Positions 43,038 through 51,521 are shown, counted from the stretch's first letter. The stretch is 64,000 bases of DNA from Algoriphagus vanfongensis DSM 17529 (GCF_000429465.1 NZ_AUBX01000009.1:248001-312000), one strand, 5' to 3'. Notes: generated by a model not told the origin, from the letters alone. Translations and numbers: made by a program.

Positions 43038-44537
43038 TTGGAAATCAAGAAACTTTTGGTCGCCAACCGTGGCGAAATAGCCCTGCGGATCATGCGTTCT
43101 GCCAAAGAAATGGGCATAAAAACAGTGGCTATCTACTCAGAAGCAGATAGATTGTCACCGCATGTTTTATACGCAGATCAGGCTGTCTGCCTGGGGCCTC
43201 CTCCATCTAGTCAATCGTATTTATTGGCGGATAAAATCATTCAGGTCTGTCTCGAGATGGAAGTGGATGCGATTCATCCAGGCTATGGGTTTTTGTCCGA
43301 AAATGCTTCTTTCTCCAAAAAAGTAACAGAGGCAGGATTGATCTTCATAGGTCCATCTCCAGAATCCATAGAGGTGATGGGAAGCAAGCTAGCCGCCAAG
43401 CAGGCCGTTGCCCAGTACGATATTCCCTTGGTTCCTGGCACAGAAGAGGCCATTTCAGATATTGCGGCTGCAAAAACCAAAGCTGCTGAGATAGGCTATC
43501 CTATCCTGATCAAGGCCAGCGCAGGAGGAGGAGGCAAAGGAATGCGGATTGTGGAGCAGGAGGGTGACTTTGAAGAGCAGATGCAGCGAGCCGTGTCTGA
43601 AGCCCAATCTGCCTTTGGAGATGGAGCGGTTTTTATTGAAAAATACATCACTTCTCCGCGCCATATTGAGATTCAGATATTGGGGGATCAACATGGCTCT
43701 ATCTTGCACCTTTTTGAGCGAGAGTGCTCGATCCAGAGACGGCATCAAAAGGTCATAGAAGAAGCCCCTTCTGCCGTAGTGAGCCCTGAGATGAGAAAAG
43801 CAATGGGGGAGGCCGCTGTGGGTGTTGCAAAAGCTTGTGACTATTATGGCGCTGGTACGGTAGAGTTTATTGTGGACGAAAAATTGAATTTTTACTTTTT
43901 AGAGATGAATACCCGGCTTCAGGTAGAGCATCCAGTGACCGAAATGATCACTGGAAAAGATCTGGTGAAGGAGCAGATTCGAATTGCTCAGGGAGAAAAA
44001 TTGAGCTTTACACAGGAAGATCTTCAGATTCAAGGGCACGCCATTGAGGTCAGAGTCTATGCAGAAGATCCCAAAAACAACTTTTTGCCGGACATAGGTA
44101 AGCTGCAAACTTACCGACGGCCTCAAGGCCCCGGAGTGCGGGTAGATGATGGGTTTGAAGAAGGAATGGATATTCCGATCTATTATGACCCGATGATTGC
44201 CAAATTGATCACTTATGCGGAATCACGACAGCAGGCAATTGACCGGATGATCAGGGCCATCGATGAGTATCAGATCACAGGAATCGAGACTACTTTGGGT
44301 TTTTGTCGATTTGCACTGCAGCATGAGGCTTTTGTCAGTGGAAACTTTGATACCAAATTTGTCGACAACTACTTTAGTCCTGCTGTGCTCAGTCCTACGC
44401 TGACTGATGAAGAAGAGGAATTGCTAGCGGCTCTCGCTGTGGAGTTTTTTGATAAAAATAAGAAAGCAACACATTCTTTGGCTTCGACAGCGGCAAGTAA
44501 GAACCAAGCAGGAAACTGGAAAAATCGTCTTCGCTGA
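43038..44537 (+). CDS. accC: Biotin carboxylase subunit of an acyl-CoA carboxylase
   Basis: The 499-residue product has the three-part biotin carboxylase fold: an N-terminal pre-ATP-grasp domain (KKLLVANRGEIALRIMRSAKEMG), an ATP-grasp with ASAGGGGKGMRI (160-171) and YFLEMNTRLQVEHPVTEMITG (around 295-302), then the C-terminal domain (about 330-445). A 50-residue tail follows that is not part of the core. No biotin-carrier domain is fused and none is adjacent, so it may serve acetyl-, propionyl- or methylcrotonyl-CoA carboxylase. The start is a TTG at 43038. The DUF1015 gene begins 1 bp after its stop. Confidence 0.88.
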   Translation: MEIKKLLVANRGEIALRIMRSAKEMGIKTVAIYSEADRLSPHVLYADQAVCLGPPPSSQSYLLADKIIQVCLEMEVDAIHPGYGFLSENASFSKKVTEAGLIFIGPSPESIEVMGSKLAAKQAVAQYDIPLVPGTEEAISDIAAAKTKAAEIGYPILIKASAGGGGKGMRIVEQEGDFEEQMQRAVSEAQSAFGDGAVFIEKYITSPRHIEIQILGDQHGSILHLFERECSIQRRHQKVIEEAPSAVVSPEMRKAMGEAAVGVAKACDYYGAGTVEFIVDEKLNFYFLEMNTRLQVEHPVTEMITGKDLVKEQIRIAQGEKLSFTQEDLQIQGHAIEVRVYAEDPKNNFLPDIGKLQTYRRPQGPGVRVDDGFEEGMDIPIYYDPMIAKLITYAESRQQAIDRMIRAIDEYQITGIETTLGFCRFALQHEAFVSGNFDTKFVDNYFSPAVLSPTLTDEEEELLAALAVEFFDKNKKATHSLASTAASKNQAGNWKNRLR

Positions 44538-44538
44538 T

Positions 44539-45849
44539 ATGGCTCAATTATTACCTCTGAGAGCTTGGCGCTATGCGGATAGGTTTACAGAAAATATGGA
44601 GGACTTGATTGCTCCCTTGTTTGATGTGGTGTCTATAAATCAACGGGAAAAGCTTTATGAAAATCCACTGAATAGCATTCACCTCGCAGTTCCAAAGGGA
44701 ATGGACGCTTCATTAGAAGCCAGTAAAACGGTGATGGAATGGAAATCCAAGGGAATAATTCAACAGGATGCTGTTGCTGGAATATACGTGTACTACCAAT
44801 ATTTCAGGCTTCCCGGAGAAAAAGAAGAGCGCTGTAGGAAAGGCTTTATCGCCCATGTTAAAGCTTATGATTGGGAAGAAAAACAAATCCTCCGGCATGA
44901 AAACACCATCGTGTCAGCTGTCAAGGATAGGGTAGATCTCCTTCGTGCTACTCAAATTCAGGCCAGCCCGACGCATGGCTTGTATGAAGATGAAAATTTT
45001 GAGTTGGAAGAATATTTGGATAAGGCCATCTCCCAGCCCATTTATGAAATAGAAGACTATCAGGGCGTGCGCGAAGTACTTGCTGTAATCCAAGATGGTC
45101 CTGTGATACGTAAAATATTGGATTTTTTGTCCCAAAAGCAGATCATTCTGGCAGATGGACATCATAGACTGGAAGGTGCGATCTCATACAAGCATGAAAA
45201 AGAAGGTAGCTCTTCGGATAAAAAGTGGAAAGGCCATGAATTCCATCTGATGTATCTGACGAATGCCTTTGCAAAGGATCTAAAAATTTTGCCGACTCAT
45301 CGCTTGTTTTATGGTTTGGAGATGGGGCAGGAGACTTTTCTGGCAAAACTCGAAGAGTGGTTTGATGTAAGCCGCTTTTTGGATGCAGAGGAGCTGGGAA
45401 CTTATGCTTTTCATAGTCCATTTACATTTGGATTATTGATCGGAGGGGAAGCCTATTTTCTGAAGTTGAAGGTGGAAAAGTATTGGAATCTCTTGCCAGA
45501 CTTGGTTCCTGAGCTCAAAGAGCTAGACTTGGTAGCGCTTCATGAGTTGGTTTTTCATCAAATCTTGGGAATGGATCAGGAAAAACAGCGCAGTTCTGAT
45601 CAGTTGGTTTATGAAAGAAATTTTTCGCGTTGTTTGCAGGAAGTGCGAAGTGGAAAGGCGACCTTTGCAGTCATCACGCGAGAGCTTCGGATGGAGGAGG
45701 TACTGAAAGTCTGCAAATCAGGCAATGTGATGCCTCAAAAATCAACATACTTTTATCCTAAAGCTGTAGGAGGACTTCTATTCGGAAGTATCGCTCAAGA
45801 TGAATTTGACTATGACTACGATGCCTTTTTTGGAAAAACTGAAGAATAA
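44539..45849 (+). CDS. DUF1015 family protein, possible serine kinase-related
   Basis: The ATG at 44539 (MAQLLPLRAWRYADRF) directly follows the accC stop; the longer frame to 44449 overlaps accC and lacks support. The 436-residue product is a DUF1015 protein with ILADGHHRLEGA (near 205-214), the family's histidine motif, and AVAGIYVYYQYFRL upstream. DUF1015 proteins are related to the ParB-like free serine kinases; whether this one has kinase activity is unknown. The gene is in a string accC-DUF1015-maf with very short gaps or overlaps, so they are probably co-transcribed. Confidence 0.88.
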   Translation: MAQLLPLRAWRYADRFTENMEDLIAPLFDVVSINQREKLYENPLNSIHLAVPKGMDASLEASKTVMEWKSKGIIQQDAVAGIYVYYQYFRLPGEKEERCRKGFIAHVKAYDWEEKQILRHENTIVSAVKDRVDLLRATQIQASPTHGLYEDENFELEEYLDKAISQPIYEIEDYQGVREVLAVIQDGPVIRKILDFLSQKQIILADGHHRLEGAISYKHEKEGSSSDKKWKGHEFHLMYLTNAFAKDLKILPTHRLFYGLEMGQETFLAKLEEWFDVSRFLDAEELGTYAFHSPFTFGLLIGGEAYFLKLKVEKYWNLLPDLVPELKELDLVALHELVFHQILGMDQEKQRSSDQLVYERNFSRCLQEVRSGKATFAVITRELRMEEVLKVCKSGNVMPQKSTYFYPKAVGGLLFGSIAQDEFDYDYDAFFGKTEE

Positions 45850-46405
45850 GAAACTCATTTTAGCATCCAATTCGCCAAGAAGGCAGGAGTTGCTCAAAGG
45901 GTTGGAAGTAGAATTTGAAGTGCGAGTCAATCCAATCGACGAGACAGTTCCGGCAGAAATTCCAGCTGAATACGTGGCAGCATTTCTTTCCAAATTAAAA
46001 GCTGAGTCTTTCCCTGATGAGCTGTTGGAAAATGAAATTCTGATCACTTCAGATACGGTAGTGATAGAAAATGGTCATGTTTTGGGTAAGCCCAAGTCAG
46101 AGCAGGAGGCGTTTGATATGATCAAAAGTCTATCTGGGACTACCCATTCGGTGATGACTGCCGTCACGATCATGGATCGGCTCAAAAGGATCACCTTGGA
46201 AGACGAGACATTGGTGACTTTTAGATTTTTGGAAGAGGAAGAGATCTGGCACTATATCCGCAACTACAAGCCTTTTGATAAGGCTGGAGCTTATGGGATT
46301 CAAGAGTGGGTAGGATTTGTCGGAGTTTCTAAGATCGAAGGGTCTTATTACAATGTGATGGGTTTTCCTCTTCACCTTGTCTATGAACAGCTGAAAAAGT
46401 GGTAG
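45821..46405 (+). CDS. maf: Maf-like nucleotide pyrophosphatase
   Basis: Maf proteins hydrolyse non-canonical or excess nucleoside triphosphates to monophosphates. The ATG at 45821 (MPFLEKLKNKKLILASNSPRRQELLKGL) fits the family best; starts at 45800 and 45812 are also in frame. The 194-residue product has ASNSPRRQELLKGL, the phosphate-binding region with ITSDTVVIENGHVLGKP and the late motif PFDKAGAYGIQEW. It overlaps the end of DUF1015 by 29 bp and converges with the kinase-like gene 3 bp away. Confidence 0.93.
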   Translation: MPFLEKLKNKKLILASNSPRRQELLKGLEVEFEVRVNPIDETVPAEIPAEYVAAFLSKLKAESFPDELLENEILITSDTVVIENGHVLGKPKSEQEAFDMIKSLSGTTHSVMTAVTIMDRLKRITLEDETLVTFRFLEEEEIWHYIRNYKPFDKAGAYGIQEWVGFVGVSKIEGSYYNVMGFPLHLVYEQLKKW

Positions 46406-46408
46406 ATG

Positions 46409-47428
46409 CTACTTCAGCAATTGCTCTAGACTGACTCGTAATATCTGTCCCATATTTTGGCAAGACATAAATCTCTGATTTTTGTAATGTCTTGCCAGTT
46501 CTTTACGAAGCGAGTCGACGTTTTCCAGAGGCGAGATGATGTCTCCTTCCATTGCTTTCAGTATTCCTTCTATTTCATCCGGTGATGATTTGAGCCGAGT
46601 AGCGATGAGTGCCCTTTCTTCACGTTGATATTGCCGCATAGACTCTGGGGTTATGTGTTTCATTCCCAGTTGGATGAGTACATTGTTCTCTTTGAAGAAT
46701 TGAGGTAAATAAATGGACCGTTTGCCTTCGTAACTCTGCTGATCAAAATCGATGGCTCGTATGCGATAATGTGTTTCTTCAAAGTCCGGAGTGACATCGA
46801 TGACAAAGTTGGATGAGTGCATGTCGCCCAATAATCTGACGTAACATCTTTCGTTGAATTTGACGAATTCTTTCGCCAATCGGATGGGGTTGAGGTGAGG
46901 ATCTGCCATATGCAGCCTCATAAATTTATCCCCAGGAATGCCAGCTATATGCTCTTCAATAAGGGTGTTTTGATGTACTAGGTAGCCGATCCGATTGGGG
47001 GAAAGTAAATGCTCCAACTCCAGACCATAGACACGCGAGGCATCCGCATTTTTGATGTAAAAGTAGTCAAAGTTGTCATTGATGCGATTGACTATCCGAA
47101 CTCTGAAAGGCTGAGTATTTCCGTAGATACAAAGGTCAATTCGATCCACATAGAGGTGATCCATGACACTCATATCTCCGCCCGCTTTCAGAATCGCATA
47201 GATTCTCTTCACATTCAGATGGATCTCCTCCCGATCAGCTTCATCATAGAATACGGTCTCCCACAGCGTGTCCTGTTCTTTGGAATCATACAGCGCGATC
47301 GAGTTGCTATAGCGAAGTAGCTCGTGGTAATGGATGGGAATATCCACTTCACGTGAATTTTCGACCAGATAGTTTCTCAGACCTGGACTGATGGGGTAGA
47401 CTTTTTTCTTTTTGCTGATCAAGGCCAT
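46409..47428 (-). CDS. Protein kinase-like (aminoglycoside phosphotransferase-type) protein, unassigned
   Basis: The 339-residue product matches no family I can name, but it has the layout of a protein kinase-like fold. It has FDYFYIKNADASRVYGLELEHLL (Lys126 as ATP lysine, Glu137 or Glu139 as its partner) and a hinge-like VHQNTLIEEHIAGIPGDKF. The catalytic loop is LLGDMHSSNFVI (Asp202, Asn207), and AIDFDQQSYEG (Asp227/Asp229) takes the place of DFG. All residues needed for activity seem present. It is cytoplasmic, without signal or membrane segment, and co-directional with a DUF3817 gene one base away. Substrate unknown. Confidence 0.65.
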   Translation of the reverse strand: MALISKKKKVYPISPGLRNYLVENSREVDIPIHYHELLRYSNSIALYDSKEQDTLWETVFYDEADREEIHLNVKRIYAILKAGGDMSVMDHLYVDRIDLCIYGNTQPFRVRIVNRINDNFDYFYIKNADASRVYGLELEHLLSPNRIGYLVHQNTLIEEHIAGIPGDKFMRLHMADPHLNPIRLAKEFVKFNERCYVRLLGDMHSSNFVIDVTPDFEETHYRIRAIDFDQQSYEGKRSIYLPQFFKENNVLIQLGMKHITPESMRQYQREERALIATRLKSSPDEIEGILKAMEGDIISPLENVDSLRKELARHYKNQRFMSCQNMGQILRVSLEQLLK

Positions 47429-47429
47429 G

Positions 47430-47741
47430 TTATAGCTCTACATGTTGGCTTTTTCTCAGATTTCTATCAAAAATAAATGGACCAAAAGGGAGAATGGATG
47501 CGATTAATGCAAAGAAAGTTCTGGAGAATTTCCATTTCAACTTGCTTGCTGTAGGAAACACCGTGTAGATGTATAGAATGAAGAGTAAGCCGTGGGCCCA
47601 TCCGACGATTTTGACAGCCATAGGCATGTCCATCATGTACTTGAGAGGCATAGCTACGAATAAAAGAACCAGAAAGGAAATGCCTTCGAGCAGACTGATC
47701 CATTTGAATCGTTTTGCCCAAGTGGTTTGTTCGGGAGTCAT
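47430..47741 (-). CDS. DUF3817 small membrane protein
   Basis: The ATG at 47741 (MTPEQTTWAKRFKWISLLEGISFL) is the family-like start; the longer one at 47786 overlaps the upstream gene. The 103-residue product has three membrane segments (about 14-31, 42-60 and 72-92) and the DUF3817 pattern LLEGISFLVLLFVAMPLKYM, then VKIVGWAHGLLFILYIY. The function is unknown; the family may be a small inner-membrane transport or sensing protein. It lies 1 bp before the kinase-like gene on the same strand, so both are likely in one transcript. Confidence 0.85.
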   Translation of the reverse strand: MTPEQTTWAKRFKWISLLEGISFLVLLFVAMPLKYMMDMPMAVKIVGWAHGLLFILYIYTVFPTASKLKWKFSRTFFALIASILPFGPFIFDRNLRKSQHVEL

Positions 47742-47749
47742 AGAGATAC

Positions 47750-48322
47750 TTATGCTAAATTGAATAGGCTTTTGAGAGAAGCCCAAAGTTTCCTTTTGAG
47801 ATTGCCGTCTTCTGCGATCATACTTAGTGAATCGGCAAATAGATATTCTGTTTCATCCTCGGTATGAGGCTGGTATTCATGGATGGGTAGGGCATTGATG
47901 GGGTGCTTGATCCTGCCAAACTTCAGAATGACATGTGCATTGATGGCTTGAAATTCTTCTAAAGTTCTTCCTTCTAATTCTTCGGAACTCAAGAGTCCTA
48001 CTTCGCTCATTGAATGATTGACGGCTGTGATCATTTTTACGAGCATGTCCATGACGGGATCTGCCAAGGAGCTTTCCTCATGAAGGATCAGAATTCCCTT
48101 TTCAAATTTCCCACGAACTTTGATTGGTTCTTGGACTTCTTCCTCTTGTGCCGGGTTCTCTGCCACAGGGCTCGGAAGAGGGCTGGAGATCGCGGTAGTC
48201 TGGGTAGGTTTGACTTGAATCTCTTGCGAGTCATTTTTAGTCAAAGATTCGAGATCCTCATCCAACAAAAAAATATCCTCCGTCAAGAATAGTTTCAATT
48301 CACCAAGACTGCTTTTTTCCAT
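47750..48322 (-). CDS. Acidic protein of unknown function
   Basis: The 190-residue product starts MEKSSLGELKLFLTEDIFLL. It has a Pro/Gln/Thr/Glu-rich linker (about 30-70, likely disordered) and then a globular part with FEKGILILHEESSLADPVMDMLVKMI and VILKFGRIKHPINALPIHEYQ. I recognise no family. It has no signal peptide or membrane segment. The ATG at 48322 follows a terminator (48358-48386) and begins the group 48322-46409 with DUF3817 and the kinase-like gene. Conservation of this linkage could reveal its role. Confidence 0.7.
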   Translation of the reverse strand: MEKSSLGELKLFLTEDIFLLDEDLESLTKNDSQEIQVKPTQTTAISSPLPSPVAENPAQEEEVQEPIKVRGKFEKGILILHEESSLADPVMDMLVKMITAVNHSMSEVGLLSSEELEGRTLEEFQAINAHVILKFGRIKHPINALPIHEYQPHTEDETEYLFADSLSMIAEDGNLKRKLWASLKSLFNLA

Positions 48323-48357
48323 GCCTGAAAATTGCTCAAAAAATCCCCTTAAGCCAA

Positions 48358-48386
48358 AAAAAGGGAAGACTTTATGTCTTCCCTTT
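48358..48386 (-). terminator. Terminator after the thioesterase gene
   Basis: AAAGGGAAGAC, loop TTTAT, GTCTTCCCTTT. It lies right after the stop at 48390 and ahead of the unknown gene at 48322; on the minus strand it is followed by TTTT. Confidence 0.75.
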
Positions 48387-48389
48387 CGA

Positions 48390-48917
48390 TTATTTGGTGA
48401 TTTCTAGATTGAAAATCGATTTTAGTTCTACCGCATCCTCCGGCTTCATCCGCTTTGCCAAAACAAGTCGTAATTGTCTTCTTCGCAAAGCGCCGTCATA
48501 CAGTTCTTTTTCCTCTTCTGTCTCAGGAACAGCCTCAGGGATTTCAATGGGTTTTCCGTTTTGGTCTACCGCCACAAAGGTAAAAAAGGCCCTATGTGTG
48601 ATCGTTTTTTTGCTGGCAGGAATATCCTCGGAAGTTACTTCTATAAACACTTCCATAGATGAGTTGAATGCTCTGGTCACCTTGGCTTGAAGGGTAACGA
48701 CATTTCCCAAGGCAATAGGCTGCTTGAAAGAAATGCTGTCAGCTGATGCAGTCACTACGATTCTGTTGGAATGTTTTTGCGCTGCGATGGCCGCTACCAC
48801 ATCCATCCAGTGCATCAATCGCCCTCCCATAAGGTTGTTGAGCGTGTTGGTGTCATTGGGTAGTACCATCTCAGTCATGATGGTAGCTGATTCCTTTACA
48901 AATTTCTTTTTGGCCAT
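48390..48917 (-). CDS. Acyl-CoA thioesterase, hotdog fold
   Basis: The ATG at 48917 (MAKKKFVKESATIMTEMVLPND) is chosen over a distal one at 48935. The 175-residue product is a BACH/YciA-type hotdog thioesterase: ANTLNNLMGGRLMHWMDVVAAIAAQKHS-like segment (here TNTLNNLMGGRLMHW then MDVVAAIAA), VVTASADSISFKQPIALGNVV and the strand ITHRAFFTFVAVDQNGKP. It hydrolyses acyl-CoA, but the chain-length preference is not visible. A -7-like TATTTTTG (48941-48934) and a palindrome (48978-48998) lie upstream. Confidence 0.92.
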   Translation of the reverse strand: MAKKKFVKESATIMTEMVLPNDTNTLNNLMGGRLMHWMDVVAAIAAQKHSNRIVVTASADSISFKQPIALGNVVTLQAKVTRAFNSSMEVFIEVTSEDIPASKKTITHRAFFTFVAVDQNGKPIEIPEAVPETEEEKELYDGALRRRQLRLVLAKRMKPEDAVELKSIFNLEITK

Positions 48918-48977
48918 GATGAAGTGTTTTGACAAAAATAGAAATTAAATTTGTTTAATTGCTAATTTGATGATTTT

Positions 48978-48998
48978 TGTCAAAATATAATTTTGACA
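48978..48998. promoter_or_regulatory. Palindrome, possible operator of the thioesterase gene
   Basis: TGTCAAAAT (48978-48986), spacer ATA, ATTTTGACA (48990-48998). The arms are perfect 9-mers. It lies about 60 bp upstream of the thioesterase start and just downstream of pcm. The half-site TTTTGACA recurs at 48928-48935. Confidence 0.4.
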
Positions 48999-49019
48999 TT
49001 TGTGAGAAAGTGACTTTTT

Positions 49020-49682
49020 CTATCTCCAGCCATCCTTGCCTAGAAGAGGCACAAAGGCAAAATTGTCATATTCCTCCCGGCTCAAGGTACCATCATTCTT
49101 CTTGGTGATTTTGATCATAGCTTGTTTTTTTCGGTCTCCTACAGGGATTACCAAGATTCCTCCAGGCTTGAGTTGGCTGATCAGCGCTTCAGGTATGATG
49201 GGGGCTCCTGCAGTGACCAAAATCTTGTCAAAGGGAGCATAAGCCGGTAATCCTCCTGTACCATCTCCGTAGAAGAGATTCATTTCTATCCCCAATCTTT
49301 TCAAAAATTTGGAAGTCCCTTCAAATAGTTTCCTTTGATACTCGATCGTGTATACTTCGGCTCCCAAGAGATGCAAGATACTTCCTTGATAGCCAGACCC
49401 AGTACCGATCTCCAAGACTTTGTCTCCATGATGGATATTTAATAATTCTGTTTGGAATGCAACTGTGTAAGGCTGGGAAATAGTCTGACCTTCACCTATC
49501 GGAAAAGCCTTGTCTTCATAGGCATGTGAGATCAATGCTGAGTCAAAAAAGAAATGCCGGGGGAGGGTATTGATGGCATTCAGGACTTCCTGACTTTGGA
49601 TACCTTTGGATTTGAGTTCGGCTACCAAAGCCCTTCTTTTTCCTTTGTGTAGATAGGTGTCTTCGAGTTTGAGAAGTGGCAT
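49020..49682 (-). CDS. pcm: Protein-L-isoaspartate O-methyltransferase
   Basis: Pcm repairs isoaspartyl residues in aged proteins, using S-adenosylmethionine. The ATG at 49682 (MPLLKLEDTYLHKGKRRALV) gives the family start; the frame extends to 49781 without support and would cross the divergent ribE promoter. The 220-residue product has GEGQTISQPYTVAFQTELL and the SAM-binding VLEIGTGSGYQGSILHLLG (about 82-100), then ILVTAGAPIIPEALISQLKPGG. It is cytoplasmic, and divergent from ribE across 104 bp. Confidence 0.95.
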   Translation of the reverse strand: MPLLKLEDTYLHKGKRRALVAELKSKGIQSQEVLNAINTLPRHFFFDSALISHAYEDKAFPIGEGQTISQPYTVAFQTELLNIHHGDKVLEIGTGSGYQGSILHLLGAEVYTIEYQRKLFEGTSKFLKRLGIEMNLFYGDGTGGLPAYAPFDKILVTAGAPIIPEALISQLKPGGILVIPVGDRKKQAMIKITKKNDGTLSREEYDNFAFVPLLGKDGWR

Positions 49683-49786
49683 TAGAAATTCAATTTCGAT
49701 CGAAGATAAATGATATTTTGGCTTAATTTGAAACTCAAACGGGCAATTTTTGCTTAACCTTTGAAAGCCAGTACAAAGCAAATTCT

Positions 49787-50380
49787 ATGTTTACAGGAAT
49801 AATTGAATCTTTTGGAACCATTCAGAAAATCACTCAGGATGGAAGTAATTTTCATTTTGATTTAGAGTCAAATCTCGCTTCTGAATTAAAAATAGACCAG
49901 TCCCTCGCTCATGACGGGGTATGTCTGACGGTGGTCGAAACCAAGCCTGATAGCTATCGGGTGACAGCGATAGATGAGACTATCCAGAAAACCAATCTTT
50001 CCGGCTGGCAAGTAGGCAAAAAAGTAAACCTAGAGCGCTGTATGGCTGCAAATGGGAGATTTGATGGGCATATAGTGCAGGGCCATGTGGATCAGGTGGG
50101 AAAAGTGAGTGCGATTAAAGACCAAGATGGTTCTTGGGTTTTTGATTTGGAATATGATCCTGCCATCGGAAATGTCACTGTGGAAAAAGGCTCAATCACA
50201 ATTAACGGTACAAGTCTGACATGCTTCAATTCGAGAGCAGGAGCTTTTTCAGTGGCAATCATTCCATACACGTATGAGCATACCAACTTCCATCAGCTTA
50301 AAGTCGGAGACCAGGTCAATTTGGAATTTGATATTGTAGGGAAATATATACAGCGGATCACCAAGGGATATACTCCCTAA
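49787..50380 (+). CDS. ribE: Riboflavin synthase, alpha subunit
   Basis: Riboflavin synthase converts two 6,7-dimethyl-8-ribityllumazine to riboflavin and an amine. The 197-residue product has the two lumazine-binding repeats: MFTGIIESFGTIQKI...LAHDGVCLTVVE (about 1-85) and GHIVQGHVDQVGKV...TINGTSLTCFN (about 95-185). The N-terminal MFTGII is invariant in the family. Other rib genes are not adjacent, and I see no FMN riboswitch upstream. A terminator with a long stem (50388-50419) follows. Confidence 0.96.
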   Translation: MFTGIIESFGTIQKITQDGSNFHFDLESNLASELKIDQSLAHDGVCLTVVETKPDSYRVTAIDETIQKTNLSGWQVGKKVNLERCMAANGRFDGHIVQGHVDQVGKVSAIKDQDGSWVFDLEYDPAIGNVTVEKGSITINGTSLTCFNSRAGAFSVAIIPYTYEHTNFHQLKVGDQVNLEFDIVGKYIQRITKGYTP

Positions 50381-50387
50381 TTCATAA

Positions 50388-50419
50388 AAAAAGCAGCAAG
50401 TGTCAATTGCTGCTTTTTT
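50388..50419. terminator. Bidirectional terminator
   Basis: AAAAAAGCAGCAA ... TTGCTGCTTTTTT, a perfect stem with a short loop between ribE and the convergent lipoprotein gene ending at 50424. Both flanks are T-rich on the relevant strands. Confidence 0.85.
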
Positions 50420-50423
50420 ATAT

Positions 50424-51521
50424 TTATTTCATTCCTAGAGTTGGATTGTCAGGATCTTTGACGAGTCTGAAGCCGACATTGGAAGTGCCCGAGTCGAAGG
50501 CTTGACCCTGTCTCGCCGAAGGTCGGTAATTGACGCAATAGTTCGTGGCACAGAGATAGGAGCCACCTTTGATCACACGCTCTTGGGCAAAAGGATTGTC
50601 AGGATTGTAGCAAGGATTCATATTTGCATCCAGCTTGGGAGCTTGTCCTGCAAGTCTGGCATATTTCAAGGCATCATACCAGTCACTGGTGAGTTCCCAT
50701 ACATTGCCTATCATATCATAGAGTCCAAATGTATTGGGAGCATAATTTTTCACAGGGCTAGTGCCTACAAAACCATCTTCTCCTAAGTTTTCATTTGGAA
50801 ATGTTCCCTGAAAAGTATTGGCTAGATATTGTCCATTGGGAGTGAGTTCATCTCCCCAGGCAAATCGCTTTCCGTCCATTCCTCCTCTTGCGGCAAATTC
50901 CCACTCGATTTCGGTTGGGAGCCTTTTTCCTACCCAGTCTGCATAGGCGAGGGCATCTTCATAAGAGATATGCACTACAGGATGGTTTTCTCTTCCGTCC
51001 AGATTACTGTCTGGACCTTCTGGATGTCTCCAAGAGGCGCCATTTACCCAAGTCCACCAGAGAGAGATGTCCTGAAGAGGAACTTGATAGGGAGGAGGGT
51101 TGAAAACCATAGATCCTGGTACTAAAACAGAATCATCTGGCTTTGGAGTGCCTGGAGGAAGTTGTTTTTTTAGTTCTTCCCAATCTATGGGTCTTTCTGC
51201 TACAGTCACATAGTCGGTAGCTTCAACAAATTTCGCAAATTCGGCATTGGTCACTTCATGCGTATCCATCCAAAAAGCCTGGACTTGCAGATCTACCGCA
51301 GGTTTCTCTGCCTCATAAGCATCAGCTTCATTCGTCCCCATGGTGAATTCACCGCCTGGGATCCACGCCATTCCTTCTGGCTGTTTGTCAGGCTTTGGAG
51401 TAGCCGCCAAGGTCATCTTTTCTTCGTCCTTGACTTCTTCTTTGGGCTTTTCTCCGCAGGAAGCTACTAATCCTAAAAGAGCGATGCCACAACTATATGT
51501 TAGATAATTCAGATTTTTCAT
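50424..51521 (-). CDS. Formylglycine-generating enzyme-like lipoprotein
   Basis: The 365-residue product starts MKNLNYLTYSCGIALLGLVASC, a lipoprotein signal with Cys22. The rest is an FGE-sulfatase (SUMF1/EgtB/PvdO) domain: MAWIPGGEFTMGTNEADAYE, DTHEVTNAEFAKFVEATDY, LPTEIEWEFAARGG and FGLYDMIGNVWELTSDWY. Near the C terminus is GGSYLCATNYCVNYRPSARQG, with both Cys324 and Cys329 in the C-x4-C spacing of true formylglycine-generating enzymes. Many relatives lack these; their presence suggests an active copper enzyme that would mature sulfatases outside the cytoplasm. No sulfatase lies in the window. Confidence 0.88.
   Translation of the reverse strand: MKNLNYLTYSCGIALLGLVASCGEKPKEEVKDEEKMTLAATPKPDKQPEGMAWIPGGEFTMGTNEADAYEAEKPAVDLQVQAFWMDTHEVTNAEFAKFVEATDYVTVAERPIDWEELKKQLPPGTPKPDDSVLVPGSMVFNPPPYQVPLQDISLWWTWVNGASWRHPEGPDSNLDGRENHPVVHISYEDALAYADWVGKRLPTEIEWEFAARGGMDGKRFAWGDELTPNGQYLANTFQGTFPNENLGEDGFVGTSPVKNYAPNTFGLYDMIGNVWELTSDWYDALKYARLAGQAPKLDANMNPCYNPDNPFAQERVIKGGSYLCATNYCVNYRPSARQGQAFDSGTSNVGFRLVKDPDNPTLGMK

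Noticed and set aside
49683..49786. FMN riboswitch before ribE
   Set aside because: The gap of 104 bp is shared with divergent pcm and is too short to hold the FMN aptamer plus promoters; no aptamer-like conserved segments were seen.
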